A program made the translations under genes and the position numbers. Below, one piece after another: positions 6,106 to 11,350 of a stretch of 11,350 bases of DNA (positions are counted from its first letter, which is position 1; each line of letters opens with the position of its first letter). Source of the DNA: Planctomycetaceae bacterium. GTDB lineage: Bacteria; Planctomycetota; Planctomycetia; Pirellulales; Thermoguttaceae. Below the pieces are notes generated by a model. The model saw nothing but the letters and a program-made list of their open reading frames with translations, did no database searches and was not told the origin of the DNA. The stretch spans positions 1-11,350 of the forward strand of contig JAISJZ010000154.1 in the NCBI GenBank assembly GCA_031261125.1. The letters run 5' to 3'.

Positions 6106-7458
6106 TTATTCCGGCGTTAACAATCCGAAGCGTTCCAGCCGGCGGTATAACTTCGGGCGCGTTAAACCGAGTTCCTCCGCCGCCTTCGCCTTGTTGCCGT
6201 GAAAACGCCGAAGCACTTTTTCCAACAATGCCCTCTCCTGCTCTTCCAAAAATTGTTCCAATTTGATTTTCCGTTCCTTCTTGACCGGATGCGATGCTGC
6301 ATCAAGAGCATAATGTACAGTTAACGGTAAATCAGAAAATGAAACCAACTGCGAGGAAGCCGACCGGTGAGCAGCGGCAACGCACTGTTCCAACTCCGCA
6401 ACGTTGCCCATCCAATCATACCGGCACAATGCGTCCAGTGCTTCCGACGTAAAACCGCTGTGCTGCTTTTGGATATCCTTATTATTCTCTTCCAGAAACA
6501 TCTGCGCAAGAACCGGTACGTCTTCCTTCCGGTTCCGCAGCGGCGGTAAATCAATCCGAACCGTTCCGAGAACCGCCGGAAAAGCCGGATGATTCGTCCA
6601 GTGTTCCGGTTTAAGTGTTGATGTTGCAATGAGCCGCAGATGCGGCTGCGCTGCCGCCGTCAAATCGACAAACAGCGGAAACAGCGATGCCGGTATTGCG
6701 TCTGCGTCTTTCAACAGCAAGGTATGCCGCTGATTTTCCTCCGGTCGGTACTGCTTTTGAAACGCATACACCGTTGCCGCTAACAGTTCATTGTCAAGCA
6801 CTTTGCAATCGCCCGGCACGAGTGCGCCGGGCGGGTCGCAACTTTGTCCGTAATGAATTGCCGACGCGAGGTGTTCTTTACCCGTCCCCGGCTCGCCGGT
6901 AATTAACACCGAAACGTTCTGTTCAACCGCCAGCCGCGCCAGCCGCCGGTTCCGCTGCATCGCCGGAGAAACACCGATGATTTTCTCCCAATGGAACCGT
7001 CCTGCCTGACGGCGGCGGAACGAAAGAACCGCCTGATGAAGTTCCAGTGCTGCCTCTTGCTGCGCTGATTGCGCCGGTTCCGTCAGCGGCGAGTACGGCG
7101 GTGCATCGTGTCCGTCAATGAAAACCAGAACGCCGCCGGGTTCTAATGGAATGTACTCAGCATAGCGTTTGCTTTGCGCTGTAATGCGGTCGATTGTCAA
7201 AAGAATCCGGCAGCGTTTCTTCTCTTGCAGCACTTCCGGCGGCGGTGCCAATGCGGCGGCAGCAATTTCATACTTCAACCGCGAAGATGCTCCGCTATAC
7301 CGGAGTTGCTGTCCGACCAACTGTTCCGCCGGACAATCCGTCCAATCCGCCAAATACTTGTTGCAGAAAATCATCACCGCTTCATTGTCCAGCACAAACA
7401 ACGGCTGCTGAACGTTTTGCAAGAATTTTTTCAGTTGCGGACGATGCGGTGATTTCAT
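6106..7458 (-). CDS. PAS / degenerate AAA+ / Fis-type transcriptional regulator, 450 aa
   Basis: The layout is that of a sigma-54 enhancer-binding protein. An N-terminal PAS-like sensor (about 12-115) begins FLQNVQQPLFVLDNEAVMIFC. The AAA+ domain (about 158-380) has Walker A GEPGTGKE (188-195), and a Fis helix-turn-helix sits at the end (about 408-446, GNKAKAAEELGLTRPKLYRRL). Key parts of the AAA+ are changed. The GAFTGA loop that contacts sigma-54 is missing, because the segment 225-245 is shortened. Walker B is LLLKDAD instead of LFLDEI (K250 for Asp). The sensor II arginine in GNVREL is alanine (A354). The arginine-finger-like LPPLRNRKEDVP (304-315) remains. It therefore probably binds DNA but is unlikely to remodel sigma-54 holoenzyme, like TyrR-type members. 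Start ATG 7458, with no SD. It follows a PEP-CTERM gene remnant by 2 bp. Confidence 0.88.
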   Translation of the reverse strand: MKSPHRPQLKKFLQNVQQPLFVLDNEAVMIFCNKYLADWTDCPAEQLVGQQLRYSGASSRLKYEIAAAALAPPPEVLQEKKRCRILLTIDRITAQSKRYAEYIPLEPGGVLVFIDGHDAPPYSPLTEPAQSAQQEAALELHQAVLSFRRRQAGRFHWEKIIGVSPAMQRNRRLARLAVEQNVSVLITGEPGTGKEHLASAIHYGQSCDPPGALVPGDCKVLDNELLAATVYAFQKQYRPEENQRHTLLLKDADAIPASLFPLFVDLTAAAQPHLRLIATSTLKPEHWTNHPAFPAVLGTVRIDLPPLRNRKEDVPVLAQMFLEENNKDIQKQHSGFTSEALDALCRYDWMGNVAELEQCVAAAHRSASSQLVSFSDLPLTVHYALDAASHPVKKERKIKLEQFLEEQERALLEKVLRRFHGNKAKAAEELGLTRPKLYRRLERFGLLTPE

Positions 7459-7460
7459 TT

Positions 7461-7692
7461 TTATTTACGCCGCCGATGAACCGCGGTACAAACACCTGCG
7501 GTTAACATACCAACGCCGAACATCAACAGAGCGTTGCCGGTTCCGGCGTTGAATCACTCACTTCCGGCAGACGTTCGGTGCCGTATAAGTTGAATATGTA
7601 TTCCAAACCGGTTCCTTCCAACGTAATGGGAATGAATGCGACTAGTTACCGCCTCATTGTCGGCAAACGGGGCGTAATTGTCAAGGGACAGC
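7461..7692 (-). pseudogene. Remnant of a PEP-CTERM exported protein gene
   Basis: Conceptual minus-strand translation in three frames gives a protein tail. About 7640-7690 reads LDNYAPFADNEAVTS. About 7530-7636 reads LEGTGLEYIFNLYGTERLPEVSD followed by STPEPATL. After one more frame change, 7461-7527 reads LLMFGVGMLTAGV and ends HRRRK-stop. PEPATL, a hydrophobic helix and a terminal Arg/Lys cluster are the PEP-CTERM sorting signal cleaved by exosortases. Shifts at about 7636-7645 and 7526-7532 break it, and no matching N-terminal part is visible upstream, where PadR ends at 7771. The stop is 2 bp before the start of the regulator gene. Confidence 0.65.
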
Positions 7693-7770
7693 CCCCCATA
7701 ATTTTTTGATTTCTTTCCTTCCTTTTTTTCATAACACCGTTATAACCGGACCAAAGAACAATATCTTGCC

Positions 7771-8178
7771 CTACGGAAATTCTTTGATGAGAACATTGAC
7801 GATTTCTTTCGCTTTGTCCCAATCGACTTTGTTCTGCCAATACACTTTGCGTCCTTCATCGGTGATGCGGTAATACCGGCGGCGTGCGCCGGAGTCCTCC
7901 TCGCCCCAATACGATTTCACCAAACCGGCATTTTCCAGCCGGCGGAACGCCGAATACAGTGTCGCCTCTTTCAAATCGTACTGATTGTCCGTTAATGCCT
8001 GCACTCGCTTGTTAATTTCATAACCGTAAGTATCACCTTTGAGCAGATTGGCGAGAATAATCGTCTGCGTATGACCGCGAATCAAGTCCGCTGTCATAAA
8101 CGACAACCTGTCCGGTTTGTACGAATGAATTTGTTCAACCATTGCGGGCTTGCGTTTCACCGTTTTTTTGAGGAGCAT
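7771..8178 (-). CDS. PadR-family transcriptional regulator
   Basis: A winged-helix DNA-binding regulator. The PadR core runs from about residue 28: MTADLIRGHTQTIILANLLKG, then YGYEINKRVQ, the recognition region EATLYSAFRRLENAGLV (71-87), and the wing RRRYYRITDEGRKVY (99-113). There is a short C-terminal helix for dimerisation and no extra ligand domain, as in subfamily-2 PadR proteins. Three in-frame ATGs exist (8178, 8142, 8097). The family usually starts a few residues before the first helix, so 8097 (108 aa) is as plausible as 8178, and no SD decides. A candidate promoter lies at 8234-8239 with a hairpin in the leader. Such regulators often control an adjacent transporter or their own gene; no target is obvious here. 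Confidence 0.88.
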   Translation of the reverse strand: MLLKKTVKRKPAMVEQIHSYKPDRLSFMTADLIRGHTQTIILANLLKGDTYGYEINKRVQALTDNQYDLKEATLYSAFRRLENAGLVKSYWGEEDSGARRRYYRITDEGRKVYWQNKVDWDKAKEIVNVLIKEFP

Positions 8179-8190
8179 AATTTATTTTGC

Positions 8191-8209
8191 AGAGGGCAAC
8201 CCCCTGCGG
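8191..8209. promoter_or_regulatory. Hairpin/dyad in the PadR leader
   Basis: GCAGAGGG and CCCCCTGC pair around a CAA loop with one mismatch, lying between the candidate PadR start site (about 8227) and the first ATG (8178). It could be an operator for autoregulation or an RNA hairpin; the sequence cannot tell which. Confidence 0.35.
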
Positions 8210-8233
8210 CTGACATTTTGCATTGCCAGACGA

Positions 8234-8241
8234 AGTATATC
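8234..8241 (-). promoter_or_regulatory. Candidate promoter -10 for the PadR gene
   Basis: The minus strand reads TGATATACT: TATACT (8234-8239) with an extended TG one base upstream. The -35 region is weak (GTTTAA at 17 bp). The predicted start near 8227 gives a leader of about 50 nt. Confidence 0.4.
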
Positions 8242-8325
8242 ATCTGATTATGCTTATTAAACAAAATGCCGACGTTATTTTCAATATTGCCTCGCCTGCC
8301 GAAGTATTTCTTGACGTAATGCAAA

Positions 8326-8353
8326 AACACGAACGGTATGATACAATCGTGTT
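8326..8353 (-). terminator. Possible terminator after the iron-sulfur protein gene
   Basis: On the minus strand AACACGA and TCGTGTT form a perfect 7-bp stem around a 14-nt loop, running straight into TTTGC to give a short T-run. It lies about 32 bp beyond the stop at 8385. The loop is long and the T-run short, so efficiency is doubtful. Confidence 0.35.
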
Positions 8354-8384
8354 AATTGGAATGTATTTACTTGCGAACGAGCGG

Positions 8385-9242
8385 TTAGCGGATGAAATGT
8401 TCTTCATCGCTCGGCGAAAATGTCCCGATAAGCGGTTCGACATTCCGTTCCGCACCGGCAACATAATTGAACTCGTCCTTCGCCGCTTTTGCCAATGTCA
8501 GATTCAGCAAGTCGAGGTCGATGCCTGCCGGACACGATGCTGAACACGCCGCACAGCCGACGCAGCGTCCCGCCAAATGAAATGCCCGCAAAATGTTCCA
8601 CGCAAAATTGCCCTTCAACGTTGCTGACGTATCAATCCGCACCGGTTGGTTCTTATCCGCAACGCAAACATTACAGTAGCACATTGGACAATTCTGCCGG
8701 CACGCATAACACTTGATACATCGGGAAAATTCGTTCTTCCAAAACTCGAACCGTTCGGACGGAGTCAACGCCAGCAGTTTTTCGAGTTTTTCGTATCGGG
8801 AACCGCCTGACACCGGCGGCTTTTGTGCGTCCGCCCCGAAAACGATATCGCAGTGCGGCGGCTGATGTACATCGCAGAATTGGCATTTGTATTGCCGCTC
8901 TTTGCCGCGTTCCTGCACGCCGAAACATTCGACACCGATTGCGGTCATCTCATTCCGGTCGATTTGTTTTTCAATTTCAAGAACTGCCAACGCTTTTGCA
9001 TCGCAGCCCTTGACGATAACCGCAGGTTTGCCGATTTTCTTGATTTCCTGCCGTTTCAGATAACAGGTAAGATTGGCGGTACACTCATCGTTCCAGAGAA
9101 GTTTGTCTGTCTGTTCCGGGTCGGTGATAAAGACCGCCCCTGTTGTACCGTTTTCGGTACGTCCGTAGCCGATGACGACATCAACTTTTTTTTCTGTGAG
9201 CAGTTCTTTTGCTTTTGCTTGCAGTTGGTTTTGGGTACTCAT
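8385..9242 (-). CDS. Iron-sulfur protein, F420-hydrogenase beta-subunit-like, 285 aa
   Basis: A cytosolic electron-transfer protein. The N-terminal part (about 1-160) resembles the coenzyme F420 hydrogenase/dehydrogenase beta family, with VIGYGRTENGTTGAVFI (23-39), a conserved VKGCDAKALAVLE (77-89), GVECFGV (103-109), and C120/C123/C131. The C-terminal part binds two 4Fe-4S clusters: C175xxC178xxC181xxxC185-P and C227xxC230xxC233xxxC237-P. Extra cysteines at 188, 190 and 193 follow the first set. Relatives usually sit beside heterodisulfide-reductase-like or hydrogenase genes and pass electrons between flavin, ferredoxin and NAD(P)H-like carriers. No such partner is in this window, so the redox partner is unknown. 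Start ATG 9242 with no SD, but a near-consensus promoter at 9301-9329. A possible weak terminator lies at 8326-8353. Confidence 0.85.
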   Translation of the reverse strand: MSTQNQLQAKAKELLTEKKVDVVIGYGRTENGTTGAVFITDPEQTDKLLWNDECTANLTCYLKRQEIKKIGKPAVIVKGCDAKALAVLEIEKQIDRNEMTAIGVECFGVQERGKERQYKCQFCDVHQPPHCDIVFGADAQKPPVSGGSRYEKLEKLLALTPSERFEFWKNEFSRCIKCYACRQNCPMCYCNVCVADKNQPVRIDTSATLKGNFAWNILRAFHLAGRCVGCAACSASCPAGIDLDLLNLTLAKAAKDEFNYVAGAERNVEPLIGTFSPSDEEHFIR

Positions 9243-9300
9243 TGATATTGGGTTGAGACGAGCGGTAAATCGTAACCACCTTAAAAACAGGCATCCTTTA

Positions 9301-9329
9301 ATTTTATCAAATGAGTTATATTATGTCAA
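9301..9329 (-). promoter_or_regulatory. Strong sigma-70 promoter for the iron-sulfur protein gene
   Basis: The minus strand has TTGACA (9324-9329, six of six), a 17-bp spacer, and TAAAAT (9301-9306, five of six). Transcription would start near 9294 with a leader of about 50 nt. The -35 box overlaps the stop codon of a small upstream frame (9326-9436). Confidence 0.65.
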
Positions 9330-9436
9330 CGGACGCAGTGACGGGCGGCTGCCGATAAGGGGAGAACGTAGAGCAAGACAAAGCAGGATACTGCCGCAAT
9401 CAGGATAACCTTTTTATGTTTTCTCAACCACTGCAT
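9326..9436 (-). CDS. Possible 36-aa single-span membrane peptide
   Basis: ATG at 9434-9436 opens a frame beginning MQWLRKHKKVILIAAV and continuing CFVLLYVLPLSAAARH, ending at TGA 9326-9328. A basic N-terminus followed by one hydrophobic helix fits a small inner-membrane peptide, or the leftover signal/anchor of a longer protein such as an anchored chaperone. No SD is seen and its length allows chance. The 201-bp gap 9243-9443 holds nothing else beyond the promoter. Confidence 0.3.
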   Translation of the reverse strand: MQWLRKHKKVILIAAVSCFVLLYVLPLSAAARHCVR

Positions 9437-9443
9437 TGAAATA

Positions 9444-9722
9444 TCACGTTCGTTTTAGATTATTTCCGTCATTTGTTTCTTCTTCATATCGTCTATCCCA
9501 TGAATCCGGTGCATAATAACTTGATGGTTTATTGAGTCGTTTTCTATACCATAACAAACAAGCCCCAAAAACAATACATCCCACACCACCTAAAATTCCG
9601 CTGAAGGAGAAGGAATCCGATATTGCACAAACTACCAACAAAATTCCTGCAATGATTATCATCCATCCATTGTAACAAAACACAGCACGCGATCTCTTAT
9701 CGTATTGTTTATGGCTTAACAT
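9444..9722 (-). CDS. Small membrane protein with two helices, 92 aa
   Basis: No family is recognised. From the ATG at 9722 the protein has a short basic, polar N-terminus (MLSHKQYDKRSR) and a first hydrophobic helix at about 20-37 (GWMIIIAGILLVVCAIS). A short turn follows (DSFSFSG), then a second glycine-rich helix at about 44-63 (ILGGVGCIVFGACLLWY) and a charged tail of about 28 residues (YRKRLNKP to NNLKRT). This is a hairpin-type inner-membrane protein. A GTG 39 bp further upstream (9761) would lengthen it by 13 residues; the ATG is preferred because AGG lies about 5 nt upstream. It is the last gene of a minus-strand run of small, AT-rich genes. Function unknown. Confidence 0.6.
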   Translation of the reverse strand: MLSHKQYDKRSRAVFCYNGWMIIIAGILLVVCAISDSFSFSGILGGVGCIVFGACLLWYRKRLNKPSSYYAPDSWDRRYEEETNDGNNLKRT

Positions 9723-9788
9723 TATACCTGTATGTTGTTGGAGGATTGAAAAGGTGAACACAAATACAACGGTGGGGTTAAATGTATA

Positions 9789-10186
9789 TTACATCAAATA
9801 ATCCGCATAAATTGGGGCGGGACTTTCCCACCACGTTTTGGTTTCTTCATCTTCTAACTGTTGATACGTTTGCGAAAGATAGGACTTACGCAATGCATCA
9901 AAAGCGGCTGAATGTGTTCCGATTCCACAAGCATTGCCACTGCGGTTGCAGCCTTGTGGTAAATGAGCAAACGGAATAATATAATTGATTCTCGCGTGTG
10001 TAATGCCTCGTAATTGTTTGATAAGTATTCCAACACGCCGCCGCGGTCAAATTGCCGAAAGACATTTTGTCCCGACATACCCTTTTCGGCTGCATACATT
10101 TCGATGCAAAAGGTAACGAAATCGAGTTGGTTTGTGGTTAGAGACATCAATTTATAAATGTTATCATTGTATTGGATTTCGTCCAT
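9789..10186 (-). pseudogene. DUF3791-like protein gene, probably frameshifted near 9900
   Basis: The continuous frame runs 10186-9854 (110 aa). Residues 18-66 (LTTNQLDFVTFCIEMYAAEKG, VFRQFDRGGVLEYLSNNYEALHT) match the small DUF3791 helical domain of unknown function. That domain often sits next to DUF3990 genes and is suspected to be part of toxin-antitoxin-like pairs. After ESEHIQPL the frame ends in low-quality sequence. One base added in the four-T run (9900-9903 on this strand) opens a sensible tail, DALRKSYLSQTYQQLEDEETK followed by TWWESP, stopping at 9789-9791. This suggests a real or sequencing frameshift. The start at 10186 overlaps the upstream gene by 23 bp; a second ATG lies at 10147. 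It may still be made as the shorter 110-aa form. Confidence 0.55.
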
Positions 10187-10637
10187 TAAGTTGATTCGTC
10201 AATGCCCGCCGGTTCTGCATTATTTGTTCCGGCAACGATTTTGTACTCAATTCTTCGATACGATTGATGGTGCCGAGCATTTCCTGTTTTAATACTGCCG
10301 GTGAATCACTTTCTAATGCTTTTCCTATCAGGGAATCGTACTGTTTTCGCAACTGTTTCCGTTCTTGATGTTTAAGCCAACAATCCCGGCAAAGAGAAGG
10401 ATGCGCCCAAACGTATGTTCCTGCTTCCTCAAACCAAAAACGTTGAACTTCTTTACTCCAACAAAATTCCTCATTACATTCTTTGCAAATAAACCAAGCG
10501 TCAATATACCAATGACGCGGAACAACGGTAAAATTCTGGCGGCTTATATTGGCTTTTTTTGCTGACGATAAATCCAAACGAATAGCTCCATAAAAGAAAT
10601 GTTCTGGATATTGTTTCACATCAATATCTCCGGTCAT
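10164..10637 (-). CDS. Zinc-ribbon protein (zf_Tbcl type), 157 aa
   Basis: The centre holds the pattern of the probable zinc-ribbon family zf_Tbcl (PF13451). HWYIDAWFICKEC (42-54) is followed by CWSKEVQRFWFEEAGTYVWAHPSLCRDC (59-86). Two CxxC pairs, C51/C54 and C83/C86, would bind one zinc ion. The segment KKANISRQNF before it fits the linker usual in that family. A charged helical tail of about 70 residues (QERKQLRKQYDSL onward) may form a coiled coil. No catalytic motif is visible, and a nucleic-acid or protein binding role is only a guess. The ATG at 10637 follows a candidate promoter at 10669-10697. The 3' end overlaps the DUF3791-like start, so the two are probably co-transcribed. Confidence 0.75.
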   Translation of the reverse strand: MTGDIDVKQYPEHFFYGAIRLDLSSAKKANISRQNFTVVPRHWYIDAWFICKECNEEFCWSKEVQRFWFEEAGTYVWAHPSLCRDCWLKHQERKQLRKQYDSLIGKALESDSPAVLKQEMLGTINRIEELSTKSLPEQIMQNRRALTNQLNGRNPIQ

Positions 10638-10668
10638 CTCATATCAACTGTGTTTTATATTGAATGGA

Positions 10669-10697
10669 GACATAAGAAATCTCTGTATGCGTGTCAA
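10669..10697 (-). promoter_or_regulatory. Candidate promoter for the zinc-ribbon gene cluster
   Basis: The minus strand has a perfect TTGACA (10692-10697), 17 bp, then TATGTC (10669-10674), a weak -10. A second A/T box, TATAAA (10654-10659), lies closer to the gene. It falls in the 87-bp gap after the DUF3782-like gene, so the zinc-ribbon, DUF3791-like and membrane genes could form one transcript. Confidence 0.35.
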
Positions 10698-10724
10698 TGT
10701 TCTTGTTTTTCAAACAGAATCTAT

Positions 10725-11350
10725 TCACCAGATTCTTGCCTTGAACCCTTTTGGAAGTGCGGCAATTTCAACGGATTCGCCGGATTGAATGATGACGTAA
10801 ATGCCTTGTTTCATAGCGTATTCCTGTACTTCTTTACGGACAACGCCGCCGCCGATAGCGGCTAAAAATTGACGATGATCGTTTCGGGCATCCGCATATT
10901 GACGGAATTTTTCCATTCGCTTGATGTGTGCTTTGACATCGCTGATAGTCAAATTCGTTTTCACTTTAACGAGAAGAGCATCGTTACCGTTTTCGAGGAA
11001 TAAATCTACTTCACCGGCAATACCAAGCGATTTGTTTTCAAATTCATATCTTCTGGAACTGCCGGAAAAGGTATAGCCCAATGCCTGAAACTTCCGAACG
11101 ATTCCGCCTTCGACCATAGTTTCAACAAGTTCGCCGATGCGGTCGCCAAGTTCGGCAATTTTCTTGTTCGTTTCCTTAATCTGCTGAGCCGTCTCCTGTA
11201 TTTTTCGGTCAGTATCCTGCATAGACGCTCGAATCTCTAACCATTCCGCAGCGGATTTTTCTTTGGACAGAAGAAATTCTTCTCTGGAAACACGGATTGC
11301 TTCCATCAGTTGTTCGTAAGTGAGAACGGCGGAAGGTGTTGTTTGAATAC
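10725..11350 (-). CDS. DUF3782/PD-(D/E)XK nuclease-like protein, 5' end beyond window
   Basis: The layout matches DUF3782-type proteins: an N-terminal coiled coil (about residues 15-60 from the ATG at 11306, with DTDRKIQETAQQIKETNKKI) followed by a PD-(D/E)XK-like fold. The frame stays open to the window edge, reading TTPSAVLTYEQLMEAIR before and through that ATG, as relatives begin, so the true start is probably just outside. The nuclease region has GIAGEVDLFLENG with D101 and then LLVKVKT. Relatives usually have ExK (VEVKT), so the catalytic Glu is replaced by K114 while K116 remains. The tail ALPKGFKARIW fits the family end. This makes nuclease activity doubtful, although DNA binding or a structural role could persist. 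It is not clear that it shares a transcript with the downstream genes. Confidence 0.75.
   Translation of the reverse strand, partial: IQTTPSAVLTYEQLMEAIRVSREEFLLSKEKSAAEWLEIRASMQDTDRKIQETAQQIKETNKKIAELGDRIGELVETMVEGGIVRKFQALGYTFSGSSRRYEFENKSLGIAGEVDLFLENGNDALLVKVKTNLTISDVKAHIKRMEKFRQYADARNDHRQFLAAIGGGVVRKEVQEYAMKQGIYVIIQSGESVEIAALPKGFKARIW

Noticed and set aside
6106..7458. Sigma-54 (-24/-12) promoter near the regulator
   Set aside because: No convincing TGGCA-N7-TTGC pattern is visible in the flanking intergenic sequence, consistent with the regulator not being a working sigma-54 activator.
7646..7840. Minus-strand frame of 64 codons spanning the PadR 3' end
   Set aside because: Most of it lies in the wrong frame of the PadR gene, and the rest crosses the decayed PEP-CTERM remnant. 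There is no start signal or domain.
8223..8543. Plus-strand frame of 106 codons beginning at TTG
   Set aside because: About half of it overlaps the conserved C-terminal part of the iron-sulfur protein gene on the other strand. It has no SD, no known domain, and starts at a rare codon over the PadR promoter region.
9898..10095. Alternative minus-strand frame inside the DUF3791-like gene
   Set aside because: It stops at the same homopolymer and its translation lacks any family pattern. The DUF3791 pattern lies in the other frame.
1..11350. tRNA, rRNA, CRISPR array, insertion sequence transposase, replication origin
   Set aside because: I looked for cloverleaf tails, regular spaced repeats and transposase motifs on both strands and saw none. 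The repeats present are single palindromes or short degenerate units.

Overview
The window looks like a chromosomal stretch from a bacterium of roughly 50% GC, most likely a planctomycete of the Pirellulales/Thermoguttaceae type. Four things point there: a PEP-CTERM sorting signal remnant, a small arrestin-fold protein and a large secreted protein of types I associate with that phylum, and scarce Shine-Dalgarno sequences (only two genes have a clear one). This assignment is inference; there is no rRNA or marker gene to settle it.

Layout. 1-3100: a secreted protein of unknown function (35-1753, minus) is divergent from an arrestin-fold gene (1954-2355, plus). The two share a promoter region whose -35 boxes lie in or overlap a palindrome. 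The plus gene ends stop-to-stop against rsmE (2356-3099, minus). 3200-5970: a prepilin-peptidase-like gene cut off after its N-terminal domain is divergent from a 3-hydroxyacyl-CoA dehydrogenase gene. The space between them is an imperfect palindromic repeat, and the dehydrogenase gene itself seems to carry repeat-derived inserts. It overlaps tail-to-tail with an HD-domain phosphohydrolase gene. 6100-7700: a PAS/AAA+/Fis regulator that resembles a sigma-54 activator but lacks its key motifs. Directly upstream is the frameshifted remnant of a PEP-CTERM protein gene. 7770-9440: a PadR-type repressor, an iron-sulfur protein of the F420-hydrogenase beta-subunit type with a strong sigma-70 promoter, and a possible 36-residue membrane peptide.

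9440-11350 is an AT-richer block of small genes, all on the minus strand: a two-helix membrane protein, a DUF3791-like protein that appears frameshifted, a zinc-ribbon protein (zf_Tbcl type), and a DUF3782/PD-(D/E)XK-like protein running off the right edge with one catalytic residue changed. It has the look of an accessory segment.

Apart from the possible small-gene block, the genes do not form one pathway. rsmE (ribosome modification), the HD phosphohydrolase and the CoA dehydrogenase are ordinary chromosomal functions. The most unusual features are the decay and remodelling: repeat insertions inside a coding sequence, a truncated peptidase, a degenerate activator, a decayed PEP-CTERM gene and a nuclease-like protein with an altered active site. 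I do not see a complete new system that I could defend from sequence alone. The 9.4-11.35 kb block is the best place to look for one.
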